Shown: piece after piece, positions 44,634-58,561 of the stretch
Layout of the letters: every line of letters begins with the position of its first letter
Position numbering within the stretch: position 1 is the first letter of the stretch
Source: Paraburkholderia bonniea
Lineage (GTDB): Bacteria > Pseudomonadota > Gammaproteobacteria > Burkholderiales > Burkholderiaceae
NCBI RefSeq assembly: GCF_009455625.1
Contig: NZ_QPEQ01000001.1
Coordinates: 1,302,001 to 1,366,000, forward strand
Reading direction: 5' to 3'
DNA length: 64,000 nt
The notes under the pieces: model-generated
What the model was told of the DNA's origin: nothing
The model's database searches: none
The model's input: the letters and a program-made list of their open reading frames with translations, nothing else
Program-made: the position numbers and the translations under genes

Positions 44634-45761
44634 TTACTCGATGAAGAGCGACGCGAGCGCGCGGCGACGCCAGAACTTGCGCAGATCGTGGCGGGTGAGG
44701 GTGAGGGTGACGGAGCCGGTATCGCTGCACAGGGTCAGGCCAAGTTCACGCAGTTGGCCGTTTTGCAACGCGGCCAGCGCGGGGGCGAACCAGTCGCGCT
44801 CCAGCGCGGCGAACGCGCTGTTCCAGCGGCCCCAGTCCTGCTCGACATAAGGCGTGGAAAACGGATCGAGTTCGACCAGTGTGGTGTGCGTTGCCGGTGT
44901 GGTGGGGCTGGCTGAGGTTGTTGGTGCGGTGGGTGTTGTTGTTGTTGCTAGCGCCTCGAACGACTGCGACGGTGCGCCAGTCTGGGCTTGCGCCGCGATG
45001 GCGAGGCCACGTGTGGCGGGTGCCAGCGATAGCACATGGGTGAATGGCTGACCGAGCGACTGACTGAGCGCGCGCATTTTGCCCGGTGCGTGAAACCAGA
45101 GCGAATTCACTGCAGGCAGGCCGCGCGCTTCACGCGCTTCGTTGACTGGATGCTCGAACCAGGACATCTGGACTTCGTTTTGCAGCTTCATCCAGGCGCG
45201 CGAGCGTTCGCCGGAGTGCGCTTCGTGTGGCAGCCAGATTTCGATGTTGCGGCCGCTGGCACGTAGCGGCGACGCGCCCGCCAGCGCGCCGAAGCGCTCA
45301 CTCGACAAATACCAGCGGCTGGGCTGGGGTGCTTCGAGCTGCACCCCGAGTTCTTCGACCAGCGGACGGGCGACCTCCAGCAGCGCGCGGGCTTCGGCAT
45401 CGGAGAGTTCAAGCGAAGCGGGGTCGATCAACACTAGATGATCGTGCGCGATCCGCACATGCACCGGCTGCACGCAGGCCCAGACCTGTTCGCCGGGGGT
45501 GCCGCCATCGGCGAGCAGCATATAGGGCGCGAGCGGCGCGGCGTCACTGGCATCGGGCGCGACCAGGCCGAAACGGCGGGCGAGCCAGCGCTCGTGCGGC
45601 AACGTGCGCTGGAAGTCTTCGCCGGTCACGGCTTCGCTCAGCCTGGCGCGGGCGACGAGGCGATCAAGGGCGGGGTGGGCCAGACGGTACAGCGCGGTGG
45701 GGGCTTCGGCGGCCGAAGGTAGTGCGAACGGCAGCAGCAGGTGAAGGTGGGGAGTGGGCAT
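44634..45761 (-). CDS. RpfE-like protein (phosphoglycerate-mutase-like COG4255)
   Basis: A 375-residue protein with PHLHLLLPFALP at the N-terminus and WLPHEAHSGERSRAWMKLQNE and SWFEHPVNEAREARGLPAVNS in the middle. These features are typical of the RpfE family that accompanies recJ and prfB in betaproteobacteria and in the rpf cluster of Xanthomonas. Activity is unknown. A Thr/Ala-rich spacer (TTTTPTAPTTSASPTTP) looks like a lineage-specific insertion. ATG at 45759-45761 is preferred; an ATG at 45771-45773 adds four residues; neither has a clear ribosome site. Confidence 0.75.
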   Translation of the reverse strand: MPTPHLHLLLPFALPSAAEAPTALYRLAHPALDRLVARARLSEAVTGEDFQRTLPHERWLARRFGLVAPDASDAAPLAPYMLLADGGTPGEQVWACVQPVHVRIAHDHLVLIDPASLELSDAEARALLEVARPLVEELGVQLEAPQPSRWYLSSERFGALAGASPLRASGRNIEIWLPHEAHSGERSRAWMKLQNEVQMSWFEHPVNEAREARGLPAVNSLWFHAPGKMRALSQSLGQPFTHVLSLAPATRGLAIAAQAQTGAPSQSFEALATTTTPTAPTTSASPTTPATHTTLVELDPFSTPYVEQDWGRWNSAFAALERDWFAPALAALQNGQLRELGLTLCSDTGSVTLTLTRHDLRKFWRRRALASLFIE

Positions 45762-45819
45762 AGTGCTGCGCATTGTATAGGCCTGATGGCCGCACTGAAC
45801 GGGCTTGGGGCCGCGCTCG

Positions 45820-45863
45820 TTTAATTTTGAGATTAAATGGAACGATTGGCGGCGAAACGTTCC
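45820..45863. promoter_or_regulatory. two nested inverted repeats upstream of the repeat-protein gene
   Basis: TTTAAT/ATTAAA (45820-45825, 45832-45837) and GGAACG/CGTTCC (45839-45844, 45858-45863) lie in the 143-base gap shared with rpfE. They could be an operator for the AT-rich gene that follows. Confidence 0.35.
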
Positions 45864-45904
45864 TTAGGGTTTATACGGGTAAATCGTGTGGGAGAGAGTC
45901 AATC

Positions 45905-47146
45905 ATGGTGTATGGCATTAGTAATAGCGTAGGGCCGGTAGGGTCAGTTAACAATTCGGATGTGGGTGTAGGCATTTCTCCGGGTGAAGGCCTATTCGCT
46001 GGAAAAACGACGAAAGCGGTGCCGGCTGGCGAGAATTCAGCTTCAAAAACGTCCGAAAAGGGTTTTTTTGCGAACATTGTGGCGTTTTTTCGCAGTTTGT
46101 TGTCGCGGGAAAAAAAGCCAGCTTCAGACGCCGAGGTGAAGGCGATGAATCAGCGCGCCATTGCGCAGTTGCAGCAGAAAAACCTGGGTAATTCGGAAGC
46201 CGCTCGCACTACTCCACGCGAGTCCGGCAAGAATGCATCAGGGAAAAAATCTGAGGTGGCACCTAAAGTGGCACCTAAAGGACCAGCTATTTCTCAGAAA
46301 CCTTCAGCGCCAACTCAAGAAAATAAAAAAACTGGCAGCGGAAAGAGCGCTACGGGGAGTTCGCTGGTATCTGACGGTAGTTCGGTGAAGCAACCGGCCG
46401 GGAAAACTGTTGAGCAGTCGAAGCAACCAAACCAGAATCATTCGAAGCCTGAAAGTTATCAGGAAAGCAGTGCTAAAGCTAAAAGCAAGCCTGTTGATAA
46501 CGCATCAGGAAAAAAATCTGATGTGGTATCTAAAGCGGTACCTAAAAAGTCAGCTATTCCTCAGCAGCTTTCAGCGTCAGCTCAAAAAAATAAAAAAACT
46601 GGCCAGGGAAATAGCTTTGCGGCGAATTTGCCAGTATCTGGCGGTAGTTCGGTGAAAAAACCGGCTGGGGAAATTGCCGGGCAGTTGAAAAAACCAGACC
46701 AGAATGATTCGAAGCCTGTAAATCGCTTAAAAAGCAGTGTCGAAGCTGAAAATAAATTCATCGGTCAGGGACCAGAGACATCAGAAAAAAAGCTTGATGT
46801 GAAGCCTAAAGCGTTAGTTAAAACTAGCGCTGGCATGGATAAGCAGGATGCTGCGCTGATGGCAGCATTAGAGGGAGGAGACTACATTGGATTCGCGCGT
46901 ACTCTCAAGGATTGCAAGCCAGCGGAGCCTACCTTAAGGGCTTTTTGTGATGAAGCTAAGAATCTGGCCGCATCATCAGGTGATAATCTTTTGCTTACTG
47001 GCCTGAAGACACTATTTGATCTTAATGAAAAAGAAGGTTGGAATGTATGTGGAGTCAAATCGAAAAATAAAGTTGCTCGCCTGAAGGCGGAGCTACTAGC
47101 ACTGAAGTTCCCAGCTCCAAAAATAATGAACAGCAGAAGCGATTAA
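45905..47146 (+). CDS. orphan protein with duplicated disordered repeats, putative secreted factor
   Basis: A 413-residue protein, Lys/Ser/Gln/Pro-rich and coded by DNA clearly poorer in GC than its neighbours. Residues 1-50 are Gly/Ser/Val-rich without a classical signal peptide; residues 53-71 (GFFANIVAFFRSLLSREKK) form an amphipathic helix. Residues 110-198 and 199-287 are two copies of an 89-residue unit, alike also in DNA, and a degraded third begins near 288. Residues 312-405 form a helical C-terminal domain. The ATG at 45905 follows GGGAGAGAG. No family recognised. Secretion by a specialised system is suggested only by composition and architecture. Confidence 0.75.
   Translation: MVYGISNSVGPVGSVNNSDVGVGISPGEGLFAGKTTKAVPAGENSASKTSEKGFFANIVAFFRSLLSREKKPASDAEVKAMNQRAIAQLQQKNLGNSEAARTTPRESGKNASGKKSEVAPKVAPKGPAISQKPSAPTQENKKTGSGKSATGSSLVSDGSSVKQPAGKTVEQSKQPNQNHSKPESYQESSAKAKSKPVDNASGKKSDVVSKAVPKKSAIPQQLSASAQKNKKTGQGNSFAANLPVSGGSSVKKPAGEIAGQLKKPDQNDSKPVNRLKSSVEAENKFIGQGPETSEKKLDVKPKALVKTSAGMDKQDAALMAALEGGDYIGFARTLKDCKPAEPTLRAFCDEAKNLAASSGDNLLLTGLKTLFDLNEKEGWNVCGVKSKNKVARLKAELLALKFPAPKIMNSRSD
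46232..46765 (+). repeat. two tandem copies of a 267-base unit in the orphan gene
   Basis: Unit 1 starts at 46232 and unit 2 at 46499; both begin with AAYGCATCAGG and show strong base-level similarity, for example GCATCAGG-AAAAAATCTGA. This indicates a fairly recent internal duplication. Confidence 0.8.
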
Positions 47147-47514
47147 CCCCGGTATTCCTAACTAGTTAATCCAGAAAAGCTGGCAACAAGATTATGTGCT
47201 GGGCCAAATTTGCAATGCCCGGTATTTAATTTGCACCACGTCAGCCAGTAATAAAAAACAGGGCACCCCGCATATCGCCGGGTGCCCTGTTTGCATTTTT
47301 TCGCCGGCACAGACAAATCAGCAAATACTCAGGGGTTTCCAGGGCCGCAGTCCGGCAAAAACCGCTCGCCAGCCGTTGCCACGCCGTTATATGGCAAACT
47401 TCGCGCTCGACTGGCGGCGGGGTCATCGCTGGGCCATCAACGGGCCCAGGTTTTCCCAACACAAAGCCGCCGTGCCGAGCCTTCGCCGCAAACCGCAGAA
47501 AGACAGAGGATCGC
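47147..47514. other. intergenic region before lolC
   Basis: No gene is called. A terminator stands at 47256-47292. The remaining 220 bases should hold the lolC promoter, which I did not identify. Confidence 0.4.
47256..47292 (+). terminator. terminator after the orphan gene
   Basis: A perfect 13-base inverted repeat (47256-47268 and 47280-47292) with an 11-base loop, with A on one side and TTT then GCATTTTT on the other. Confidence 0.8.
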
Positions 47515-48771
47515 TTGAAATTTCCCTACGAATGGCAGATTGGCTGGCGCTACACACGCGCCGGAAAACGCACGACTGGCAACGGCTTTATCTCATTCAT
47601 TGCGCTGGTTTCGATGGCGGGCATCGCTCTCGGCGTGGCCGCGCTGATTGTGGTGTTGTCCGTGATGAACGGTTTTCAGAAAGAAGTGCGTGACCGGATG
47701 CTTTCCGTGCTGGCGCACGTCGAAGTGTTTTCTCCCACAGGTTCAATGCCGGACTGGCAGATCACCGCGAACGAAGCGCGGCAAAATCCATCGGTTCTGG
47801 GCGCGGCACCGTATGTCGAAGCCCAGGCGCTGCTGACCCGCCAGGGCGCGGTGAGTGGCGTGGCGCTGCGTGGCGTGGAGCCATCGCTTGAACCTCAGGT
47901 GTCGGACGTCAGCCGGGAAATGAAGGGTGGCGGGCAACTGACGGATCTCGTGCCGGGTGCTTTTGGCATCGTGCTGGGCGCGGATCTGGCGGCCAATCTT
48001 GGCGTGCGCCGGGGCGACAAGCTCACACTGGTCGCGCCCGAAGGCTCGATCACACCTGCAGGCATGCTGCCGCGTCTGAAACAGTTCACCGTGGCGGGCA
48101 TTTTCGAATCGGGCCATTACGAATACGACAGCACGCTGGCGCTGATCAATATCCGCGACGCCGAAGCGCTGTTTCGCCTGCCCGCGCCGACCGGCGTGCG
48201 GCTACGGCTCAAGGATATGCAGCGCGCCCCGGAAGTCGCCCATCAACTGGCGCGCACGCTTTCCGGCGACCTGTATATCCGCGACTGGACCCAGCAGAAC
48301 AAAACCTGGTTCTCCGCTGTGCAGATCGAAAAACGCATGATGTTCATCATCCTCACGCTGATCATTGCGGTGGCGGCGTTTAACCTGGTGTCGTCGCTGG
48401 TGATGACAGTGACCAACAAGCAAGCCGATATTGCGATCTTGCGCACGCTTGGGGCGCAGCCCGGCTCAATCATGAAGATTTTCGTGGTGCAGGGCGTGAC
48501 GATCGGTTTTGCCGGGACGGCGACAGGCGTCGCGCTGGGCTGCCTGGTGGCGTGGAGCATTCCATGGCTGGTGCCGTTCATCGAGCATCTGTTTAGCGTG
48601 CAGTTCTTGCCGCCCTCGGTGTATTTCATCAGCGAGCTGCCTTCCGAACTGGTCCCGGGCGACGTGTTGCGGATTGGCCTGATTGCCTTTGTGCTGTCGT
48701 CGCTGGCGACGCTCTACCCAAGCTGGCGCGCTGCCAGGGTCCGTCCTGCCGAGGCGCTGCGCTATGAATGA
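47515..48771 (+). CDS. lolC: lipoprotein-releasing ABC permease LolC/E
   Basis: A 418-residue inner-membrane protein releasing lipoproteins to LolA. One N-terminal membrane segment ([20 protein letters not shown]) is followed by a large periplasmic domain. Three C-terminal segments follow, including [20 protein letters not shown] and the FtsX-type end [21 protein letters not shown]. Start is the TTG at 47515, preceded by AGAGGA. Only one lolC/E gene is present, as in many betaproteobacteria. It overlaps lolD by 8 bases. Confidence 0.93.
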   Translation: MKFPYEWQIGWRYTRAGKRTTGNGFISFIALVSMAGIALGVAALIVVLSVMNGFQKEVRDRMLSVLAHVEVFSPTGSMPDWQITANEARQNPSVLGAAPYVEAQALLTRQGAVSGVALRGVEPSLEPQVSDVSREMKGGGQLTDLVPGAFGIVLGADLAANLGVRRGDKLTLVAPEGSITPAGMLPRLKQFTVAGIFESGHYEYDSTLALINIRDAEALFRLPAPTGVRLRLKDMQRAPEVAHQLARTLSGDLYIRDWTQQNKTWFSAVQIEKRMMFIILTLIIAVAAFNLVSSLVMTVTNKQADIAILRTLGAQPGSIMKIFVVQGVTIGFAGTATGVALGCLVAWSIPWLVPFIEHLFSVQFLPPSVYFISELPSELVPGDVLRIGLIAFVLSSLATLYPSWRAARVRPAEALRYE

Positions 48772-49513
48772 CCGTTCTTCTGACCTGACCATGTCTGACT
48801 CTGATGCAAGCTCCTCGTCGTACTCGTATGTCCTCGAAGCCACCGGCATCTCGAAGGCCTTTGTCCAGGGCGGCCTGAATGTGCAGGTGCTGCACAACAC
48901 GCAACTGGCGGTACGCCGGGGCGAAAAGCTCGCCATCGTGGGTGCGTCGGGCTCGGGCAAGAGCACGCTGCTGCACGTGCTGGGTGGCCTCGATGACCCG
49001 AGCGCCGGACAGGTTTCCGTGATGGGCAAGCCCTTCACGAAACTCTCCGAGCGCGAGCGCAATGACTTGCGCAACCGCGCGCTAGGTTTTGTGTATCAGT
49101 TTCATCATTTGCTGCCGGAGTTTTCCGCGCTCGATAACGTGGCGATGCCACTGCGCATCCGCCGCCTGAGCACGGATGCCGCGCGCCGGGAAGCGCTGGC
49201 GATGCTGGAGCGGGTCGGCCTCGCAGCGCGGGCGAAGCACCGTCCGGGCGAGCTGTCTGGCGGCGAGCGGCAGCGTGTGGCGGTCGCGCGTGCGCTGGTC
49301 ACGAAACCCGCCTGCGTGCTGGCTGACGAGCCCACCGGCAACCTGGATGGCGGCACTGCCGACGGTGTGTTCAGCCTGATGCTCGAACTGTCCGAGACGC
49401 TGAATACGAGTTTCGTCATCGTCACGCACGATCCGGATCTGGCTGCGCGTTGCGACCGCATCATGCGCTTGCGTGATGGCGTGCTGGTCGAAGAAACGCC
49501 GGTTCCGCTGTAA
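48764..49513 (+). CDS. lolD: lipoprotein-releasing ABC ATPase LolD
   Basis: A 249-residue ATPase. Walker [10 protein letters not shown], signature [15 protein letters not shown] and Walker [13 protein letters not shown] are present. ATG at 48764 lies inside the end of lolC, giving translational coupling. An ATG at 48791 would drop a Ser-rich leader. Confidence 0.95.
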   Translation: MNDRSSDLTMSDSDASSSSYSYVLEATGISKAFVQGGLNVQVLHNTQLAVRRGEKLAIVGASGSGKSTLLHVLGGLDDPSAGQVSVMGKPFTKLSERERNDLRNRALGFVYQFHHLLPEFSALDNVAMPLRIRRLSTDAARREALAMLERVGLAARAKHRPGELSGGERQRVAVARALVTKPACVLADEPTGNLDGGTADGVFSLMLELSETLNTSFVIVTHDPDLAARCDRIMRLRDGVLVEETPVPL

Positions 49514-49583
49514 TTCACGCTGTAATTCATTCCGCCACGAGCATTCGTACAAACGAGAAGCGAGAAAAGAGAAAAGGGCGCGC

Positions 49584-50372
49584 ATGTGGATTGATACGCA
49601 CTGTCATCTGGATGCCGCCGAATTCGATTTGGACCGTGATGCCGTGGCTGATGCCGCCTATGCGGCAGGCGTGAGCCGCATCGTGATTCCGGCAGTGGCG
49701 CGTAGTAATTTCGCCCAGGTCAGGGCGCTGGCGCACCGCACCCGTGGCGCGGTCTACGCTCTTGGCATCCACCCGTTGTTTACCCCTCAGGCGCAAGACG
49801 CTGACCTCGACGTTCTGCGGCACGAAATCGAAGCTAGCCTGACTGATCCGCGTTTTGTCGGGATTGGTGAGATCGGTCTGGATTATTTCGTGCTGGGGCT
49901 AGACGACGCGCGTCAGCAGTTTTTCTATCAGGCGCAACTGGCGCTGGCCGGCCGTTTCGATCTGCCCGTGATTTGCCATGTGCGCAAATCCCAGGACCAG
50001 GTGCTCAAAGGGTTGCGCCAGCATCAGGTGCAGCGCGGCATCGCGCACGCGTTCAATGGCAGTTTTCAGCAAGCCCAGGGCTATCTCGACCAGGGCTTGC
50101 ATCTGGGTTTTGGTGGCAACCTGACGTTCGAACGGGCGCGGCAAATTCGCCGGCTGGCGCTGCAACTGCCACTTGATGCGCTGGTCATCGAGACGGACGC
50201 ACCTGATATCTCCCCTGCCTGGCTGTACCGCCAACGCAATACGCCCGATCAAGTTCCTGCTATCGGCGCGTGCCTTGCGCAACTGCGCAACCTCGACCCT
50301 ATGACACTCGCCCTCGGCACATCGGCTAACGCGCTTGCCGCGCTGCCGCGACTGGCGCTTTCGTCCGCATAA
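49584..50372 (+). CDS. TatD-family metal-dependent hydrolase
   Basis: A 262-residue TIM-barrel nuclease of the TatD/YcfH family. Metal ligands are in DTHCHLDA, GIGEIGLDYF, CHVRKS, HAFNG and IETDAPDIS. ATG at 49584 (MWIDTHCH) follows AAAAGGG. It likely acts as a 3'-5' DNA/RNA exonuclease. Downstream of lolD and followed closely by comEC. Confidence 0.9.
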   Translation: MWIDTHCHLDAAEFDLDRDAVADAAYAAGVSRIVIPAVARSNFAQVRALAHRTRGAVYALGIHPLFTPQAQDADLDVLRHEIEASLTDPRFVGIGEIGLDYFVLGLDDARQQFFYQAQLALAGRFDLPVICHVRKSQDQVLKGLRQHQVQRGIAHAFNGSFQQAQGYLDQGLHLGFGGNLTFERARQIRRLALQLPLDALVIETDAPDISPAWLYRQRNTPDQVPAIGACLAQLRNLDPMTLALGTSANALAALPRLALSSA

Positions 50373-50397
50373 TCAACCGCTTGAGTGGAGTGAGTGC

Positions 50398-52998
50398 GTG
50401 CCGGACGCAACACGTCCCGCGCGAGCTGTGCGAGCTTTGCGCCGTGTCGTGATGCCCCCGGTGGCGAGGCCGGATGGAGGGCGGATGCGGGCAGTGTGGG
50501 GTGGTTTTGCGTTGGGTGTCGTGCTGCTGCAGCAGCAGACGAAGTTGCCGGGCTGGCTTGGTGGCGTCGGGCTGTTTCTCCTGATTAACGCGCTGGCGGG
50601 TTGTGCTGTGTGGGGCTTGAGGGGGCACGGCTGGCGCAGGCGTAGCGGCTGGTGTGCCGTGTGGTGCGCTGCGGCGGGCGTTGGTTTTGGCTATGCCGCC
50701 TGGCGCGCCCACGAACGTCTTGCGCTAAGCCTGCCGCTGGACTTTGAAGGACGGCCAGTCGAGGTGAGCGGAGCGATACGCGGCTTGCCTATCCACGACG
50801 CCATGGGTGCCCGTTTCCTGTTCGAAGTCGAAGCCACCCAGCCGCCGCTCGCCGGGTTTCCCCACACGATCCAGTTGTCGTGGATAGCGCGCGATGCACC
50901 GCTGCCCCAGCTCGATCCAGGGGCACGCTGGCGTTTGCCGGTGCGTCTCAAACGGCCCCACGGCAACGCCAACTTTGGTGTGCGCGATGCCGAAGCCGGA
51001 TGGCTAGCGCGCGACATCCGGGCGCGGGGATATGTCAGCGCGCCAGCCGCTGCGGTTCGTTTGCCAGGAACGGCCCAAGGCCTGAGCGCATGGGTGAACC
51101 GCTGGCGCGCCGCGCTGCGTCACCGGATCAACACGGTGCTCGACGACGCACCTCATCGCGGGATCGTCACGGCGCTTGCCATCGGTGCGCAAGACGGCAT
51201 CCGCGAGGCGGATTGGCAATTGCTGCGCACCACGGGCACCAGCCATCTGGTGGCGATTTCCGGCATGCATATTGGCCTCGCCGCAGCTTGGGCCGGCTGG
51301 CTGGCGGGGAGCTTGTGGCGGCGATGGGTCTTTGGTGGCAAATCCGCGCCGCTGCTTTGGCCGACATCGAGCGTGATGGTGCTGGCAGGGGTGCTGTTCG
51401 CTGCCGCTCACGCTGCGCTGGCCGGCTTCAACGTGCCAGCGCAGCGTGCGCTCTGGATGCTTGGCGTCGCTGCACTGGCGTTGCTCAGTGGCCGTCAGAT
51501 GGCGCTGTCGGTTGTGCTGGCATGGGCCCTGGGGCTGGTTTTGCTGATTGATCCATGGGCCGTGGTGACGGCGGGTTTCTGGCTCTCGTTTGGTGCGGTT
51601 GCGGCGATTTTGCTGGCGCTGTCTGGCCGTCCACGTGAGCTTGTGCCGCGAGCGGAATACGCCCCCGAGACTGAAATGCATGCCGATTCATCGGCCACGG
51701 GTGAGGCGAGTGCTAACCGCGTGCACACAGCATGGGCGTTCTGGCGTGACGCCTGGCAGCGGCTGCAGACGAATCTGCGTAGCGGCTTCCAGGTGCAACT
51801 GGCGGTGACCGTGGCGCTGGCACCGCTCACCATCGTCTGGTTCTCACAGGTGCCACTGCTTGGCCTTGCGGCCAATGCGTTTGCCATTCCGTGGGTGAGC
51901 GTGCTGGTGACGCCGCTGGTGCTGCTCGGAGTGATCCTTCCTGCACCGCTTGACGCACTGGCCTGGCGTGCCGCGCATGGATTGCTTGAATGGCTGATGC
52001 AGGCGTTGCAGCTAGTGGCCCAGCCCGCCTGGACGCTGTGGCGTTTGCCGCAGCCCGATGGATGGGCGCTGGCAGCAGCCGGAGTGGGGGTGCTCTGGTG
52101 CCTTGCACCACGCGGCTGGCCATTGCGCTGGGCCGCGCCCCTGACCTGGCTGCCGCTGCTTTTTCCGGTGAATCCCGTGCCACCCGCTGGCGCGTTCCGG
52201 CTCACCGCACTCGATATTGGCCAAGGCTCGGCCATTCTGGTTGAAACTGCCCGCCACACCCTTCTGTTCGATGCTGGTCCCGGACCTGAATCGACCCATG
52301 CCGGGGAGCGCATCGTGGTGCCGTTTTTGCAGGCACGCGGGACGTATGCGCTCGATGCACTGGTTATCAGTCACGCGGATTCCGATCATGCGGGCGGCGC
52401 GCCTGCAGTGCTCGATAACATCCGCGTGCGGCAATTGCTGGCTGCTTTAGTCCCGCGCAATCCGCTTTGGGCCCGTGCTCGCCAGCGCGGCGCACAGACT
52501 GTGCCGTGCGCGGCAGGACAGCGCTGGCAGTGGGATGGGGTTGAATTCGCCATGCTCTGGCCCGACCCTGGGCCGTTGTCTGGCCGGCCGAACGCGCATA
52601 GCTGTGTGCTGCGGATCAGTACCGCCAGCACAGCGCAGACACCCGGCAACGCCGCCTTGCTGACGGGCGATCTCGAAGCGCCTGGCGAACGTGGTTTGCT
52701 GGCGCGCGAGCCACACGCATTGCAGGCGCAAGTGCTGCTGGTGCCACACCATGGCAGCAAGACTTCGTCGACTGAGCCTTTCCTCGATGCGATTGGGCCG
52801 TCGATTGCGGTATTTCAGGTAGGCTACCGCAACCGTTTTCGTCATCCGCATCCGTTTGTCTGGGCTCGCTACCAGGCCCGGCAAATCGAGCTCACGCGCA
52901 GCGATGAAGACGGTGCCGTCCGCATCGACGTGACGCGTGAAGGCCTTGCACTCGAACGCTATCGCACCACGCACCAGCGTTACTGGATGGGCCGGTAG
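50398..52998 (+). CDS. comEC: DNA internalization/competence protein ComEC/Rec2
   Basis: An 866-residue inner-membrane protein forming the channel for incoming single-stranded DNA. A DUF4131 N-terminal part precedes the competence domain (AISGMHIGLAAAWAGW), with many hydrophobic segments between residues 280 and 590. The C-terminal metallo-beta-lactamase-like domain has SHADSDHAGG and LLVPHHGSKTSS. The GTG at 50398 with GGAG upstream is my choice of start; an ATG at 50452 is possible. Other competence genes are not in the window. Confidence 0.9.
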   Translation: MPDATRPARAVRALRRVVMPPVARPDGGRMRAVWGGFALGVVLLQQQTKLPGWLGGVGLFLLINALAGCAVWGLRGHGWRRRSGWCAVWCAAAGVGFGYAAWRAHERLALSLPLDFEGRPVEVSGAIRGLPIHDAMGARFLFEVEATQPPLAGFPHTIQLSWIARDAPLPQLDPGARWRLPVRLKRPHGNANFGVRDAEAGWLARDIRARGYVSAPAAAVRLPGTAQGLSAWVNRWRAALRHRINTVLDDAPHRGIVTALAIGAQDGIREADWQLLRTTGTSHLVAISGMHIGLAAAWAGWLAGSLWRRWVFGGKSAPLLWPTSSVMVLAGVLFAAAHAALAGFNVPAQRALWMLGVAALALLSGRQMALSVVLAWALGLVLLIDPWAVVTAGFWLSFGAVAAILLALSGRPRELVPRAEYAPETEMHADSSATGEASANRVHTAWAFWRDAWQRLQTNLRSGFQVQLAVTVALAPLTIVWFSQVPLLGLAANAFAIPWVSVLVTPLVLLGVILPAPLDALAWRAAHGLLEWLMQALQLVAQPAWTLWRLPQPDGWALAAAGVGVLWCLAPRGWPLRWAAPLTWLPLLFPVNPVPPAGAFRLTALDIGQGSAILVETARHTLLFDAGPGPESTHAGERIVVPFLQARGTYALDALVISHADSDHAGGAPAVLDNIRVRQLLAALVPRNPLWARARQRGAQTVPCAAGQRWQWDGVEFAMLWPDPGPLSGRPNAHSCVLRISTASTAQTPGNAALLTGDLEAPGERGLLAREPHALQAQVLLVPHHGSKTSSTEPFLDAIGPSIAVFQVGYRNRFRHPHPFVWARYQARQIELTRSDEDGAVRIDVTREGLALERYRTTHQRYWMGR

Positions 52999-53085
52999 GC
53001 GCGCGGCATGTCATAGGCCACATGCTGCACACTGCCTGATGGCCCACACCTGGCTGGTGCAAAGGTTCAACGGAGACTGCTGCAC

Positions 53086-53886
53086 TTGAAAGACATCCTT
53101 CATTTCTCGCACGCGAATGGCTTTCCGGCGTCCACCTACCGGACGCTTTTCGCTGAGCTGGCCGATCACTACGATCTGCGCTTTATCGAACGGATTGGCC
53201 ATGACGCCCGCTTTCCCGTGACACGTGACTGGCCGCATCTGGTCGATCAGCTATTGGGCGATATCGAGCGCACTTATGACCGGCCGGTATGGCTGGTTGG
53301 GCATTCGCTGGGGGGGTATCTGTCGCTGATGGCGGCGTTACGCAAGCCACACTGGGTGAAAGGCGTGGTGATGCTGGATTCGCCCGTGATCGCAGGCTGG
53401 CGCAGCAGCTTGCTGCGCGTGTCGCAATGGACTGGCCTCGATGAGCGGCTTTCGCCTGCAGCAGCGACCCGCAAGCGCCGGACACAATGGTCTAGCCGTG
53501 ATGAAGCCTGGCGTCATTTTTACGCCAAGCCTGCGTTTGCCCGCTGGGATGAGCGCGTGCTTTCTGACTACATCGACTTCGGCATTCCCCAGGTCGCACC
53601 AGACGGCGCTCGCGCGCTGGCTTTTGACCGCCGCACCGAATATCTGATCTACAAGACCTTGCCTCACACCCTTGGGGCACGGCTGGTGCACGGAGTGCCG
53701 GTGCCGGTTGGACTGATTGCTGGAACGCAATCGAGAGAAGTGCGGCAAGTGGGCCTTGAGGCCAGCGCGCGGGCGACGGCTGGCCACCTCGAATGGATCG
53801 AAGGCAGTCATCTGTTTCCGATGGAAAAACCTCTTGAAACGGTACGGGCCGTGCAGCGTATGCTGCATGCGCTGAGTGGGGCGTGA
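53086..53886 (+). CDS. alpha/beta hydrolase
   Basis: A 266-residue hydrolase with oxyanion segment HFSHANGFPAS, nucleophile elbow VGHSLGGYLS and a C-terminal catalytic His in EGSHLFPMEKP. Start is the TTG at 53086 with GGAG upstream. Substrate unknown. Confidence 0.85.
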   Translation: MKDILHFSHANGFPASTYRTLFAELADHYDLRFIERIGHDARFPVTRDWPHLVDQLLGDIERTYDRPVWLVGHSLGGYLSLMAALRKPHWVKGVVMLDSPVIAGWRSSLLRVSQWTGLDERLSPAAATRKRRTQWSSRDEAWRHFYAKPAFARWDERVLSDYIDFGIPQVAPDGARALAFDRRTEYLIYKTLPHTLGARLVHGVPVPVGLIAGTQSREVRQVGLEASARATAGHLEWIEGSHLFPMEKPLETVRAVQRMLHALSGA

Positions 53887-53898
53887 GTGACGCAATGA

Positions 53899-56639
<2,741 letters not shown>

Positions 56640-56703
56640 TTCGACCCGGTCTGGCGTGGCATCTGCCAGCAAGCCGCATGCCGGACGGCATGCATATGCG
56701 TGA

Positions 56704-58038
<1,335 letters not shown>

Positions 58039-58076
58039 GCCTTGATCCGGTTTTTCTCCGCCGATACTTCACAGAC

Positions 58077-58105
58077 CACCGCCCTGCGTATAGCGCAGGG
58101 CGGTG
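58077..58105 (+). terminator. strong hairpin between eno and ftsB
   Basis: A perfect 12-base inverted repeat, CACCGCCCTGCG (58077-58088) and CGCAGGGCGGTG (58094-58105), with a 5-base loop. No T run follows. It ends 21 bases before the ftsB ATG and would limit read-through or protect eno mRNA. Confidence 0.6.
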
Positions 58106-58126
58106 CGCATTATTCGCACTGAATTC

Positions 58127-58561
58127 ATGAGGCTTGTCACCGTTGTTCTAAGCGTGTTGCTGGTGCTGATCCAGTACCCACTTTGGTGGGGGCATGGCGG
58201 CTGGTTGCGGGTGCACGACCTGCAGCAGCAAATGGTGCTTCAGCAAAAGAAAAATGCAGAAGCCAAGGTTCGCAACGAACGTGTTGAAGGTGAAGTGCGC
58301 GATTTGCAAAATGGCACTGCGGCTGTTGAGGAGCGCGCCCGTTACGAAATGGGGATGATCAAAGACAGCGAGGTGTTCGTACAGTTTGTGTCACCGGCTA
58401 CTTCAGCGCCGGTTCCGGCTGCCTTGATGTCGTCCACCTCAACGCGGGGGCAGGTGTCGGCGGAGCCTGTGCGGGTCGTACCCAATCCGGAATCCCGCGC
58501 CGTCAGGGCAGAAAAAAAGCGCGCGGTAAAAAAAGAAGCCAAAGCAAAACACGCGGGCTGA
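58127..58561 (+). CDS. ftsB: cell division protein FtsB
   Basis: A 144-residue bitopic membrane protein of the FtsQLB divisome complex. An N-terminal membrane helix ([19 protein letters not shown]), a periplasmic coiled coil ([20 protein letters not shown]) and the conserved [18 protein letters not shown] segment are seen. A Lys/Ala-rich tail of about 50 residues extends it beyond the 103 residues of the E. coli protein. ATG at 58127 is preferred over a GTG at 58103 lying in the hairpin. Confidence 0.93.
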   Translation: MRLVTVVLSVLLVLIQYPLWWGHGGWLRVHDLQQQMVLQQKKNAEAKVRNERVEGEVRDLQNGTAAVEERARYEMGMIKDSEVFVQFVSPATSAPVPAALMSSTSTRGQVSAEPVRVVPNPESRAVRAEKKRAVKKEAKAKHAG

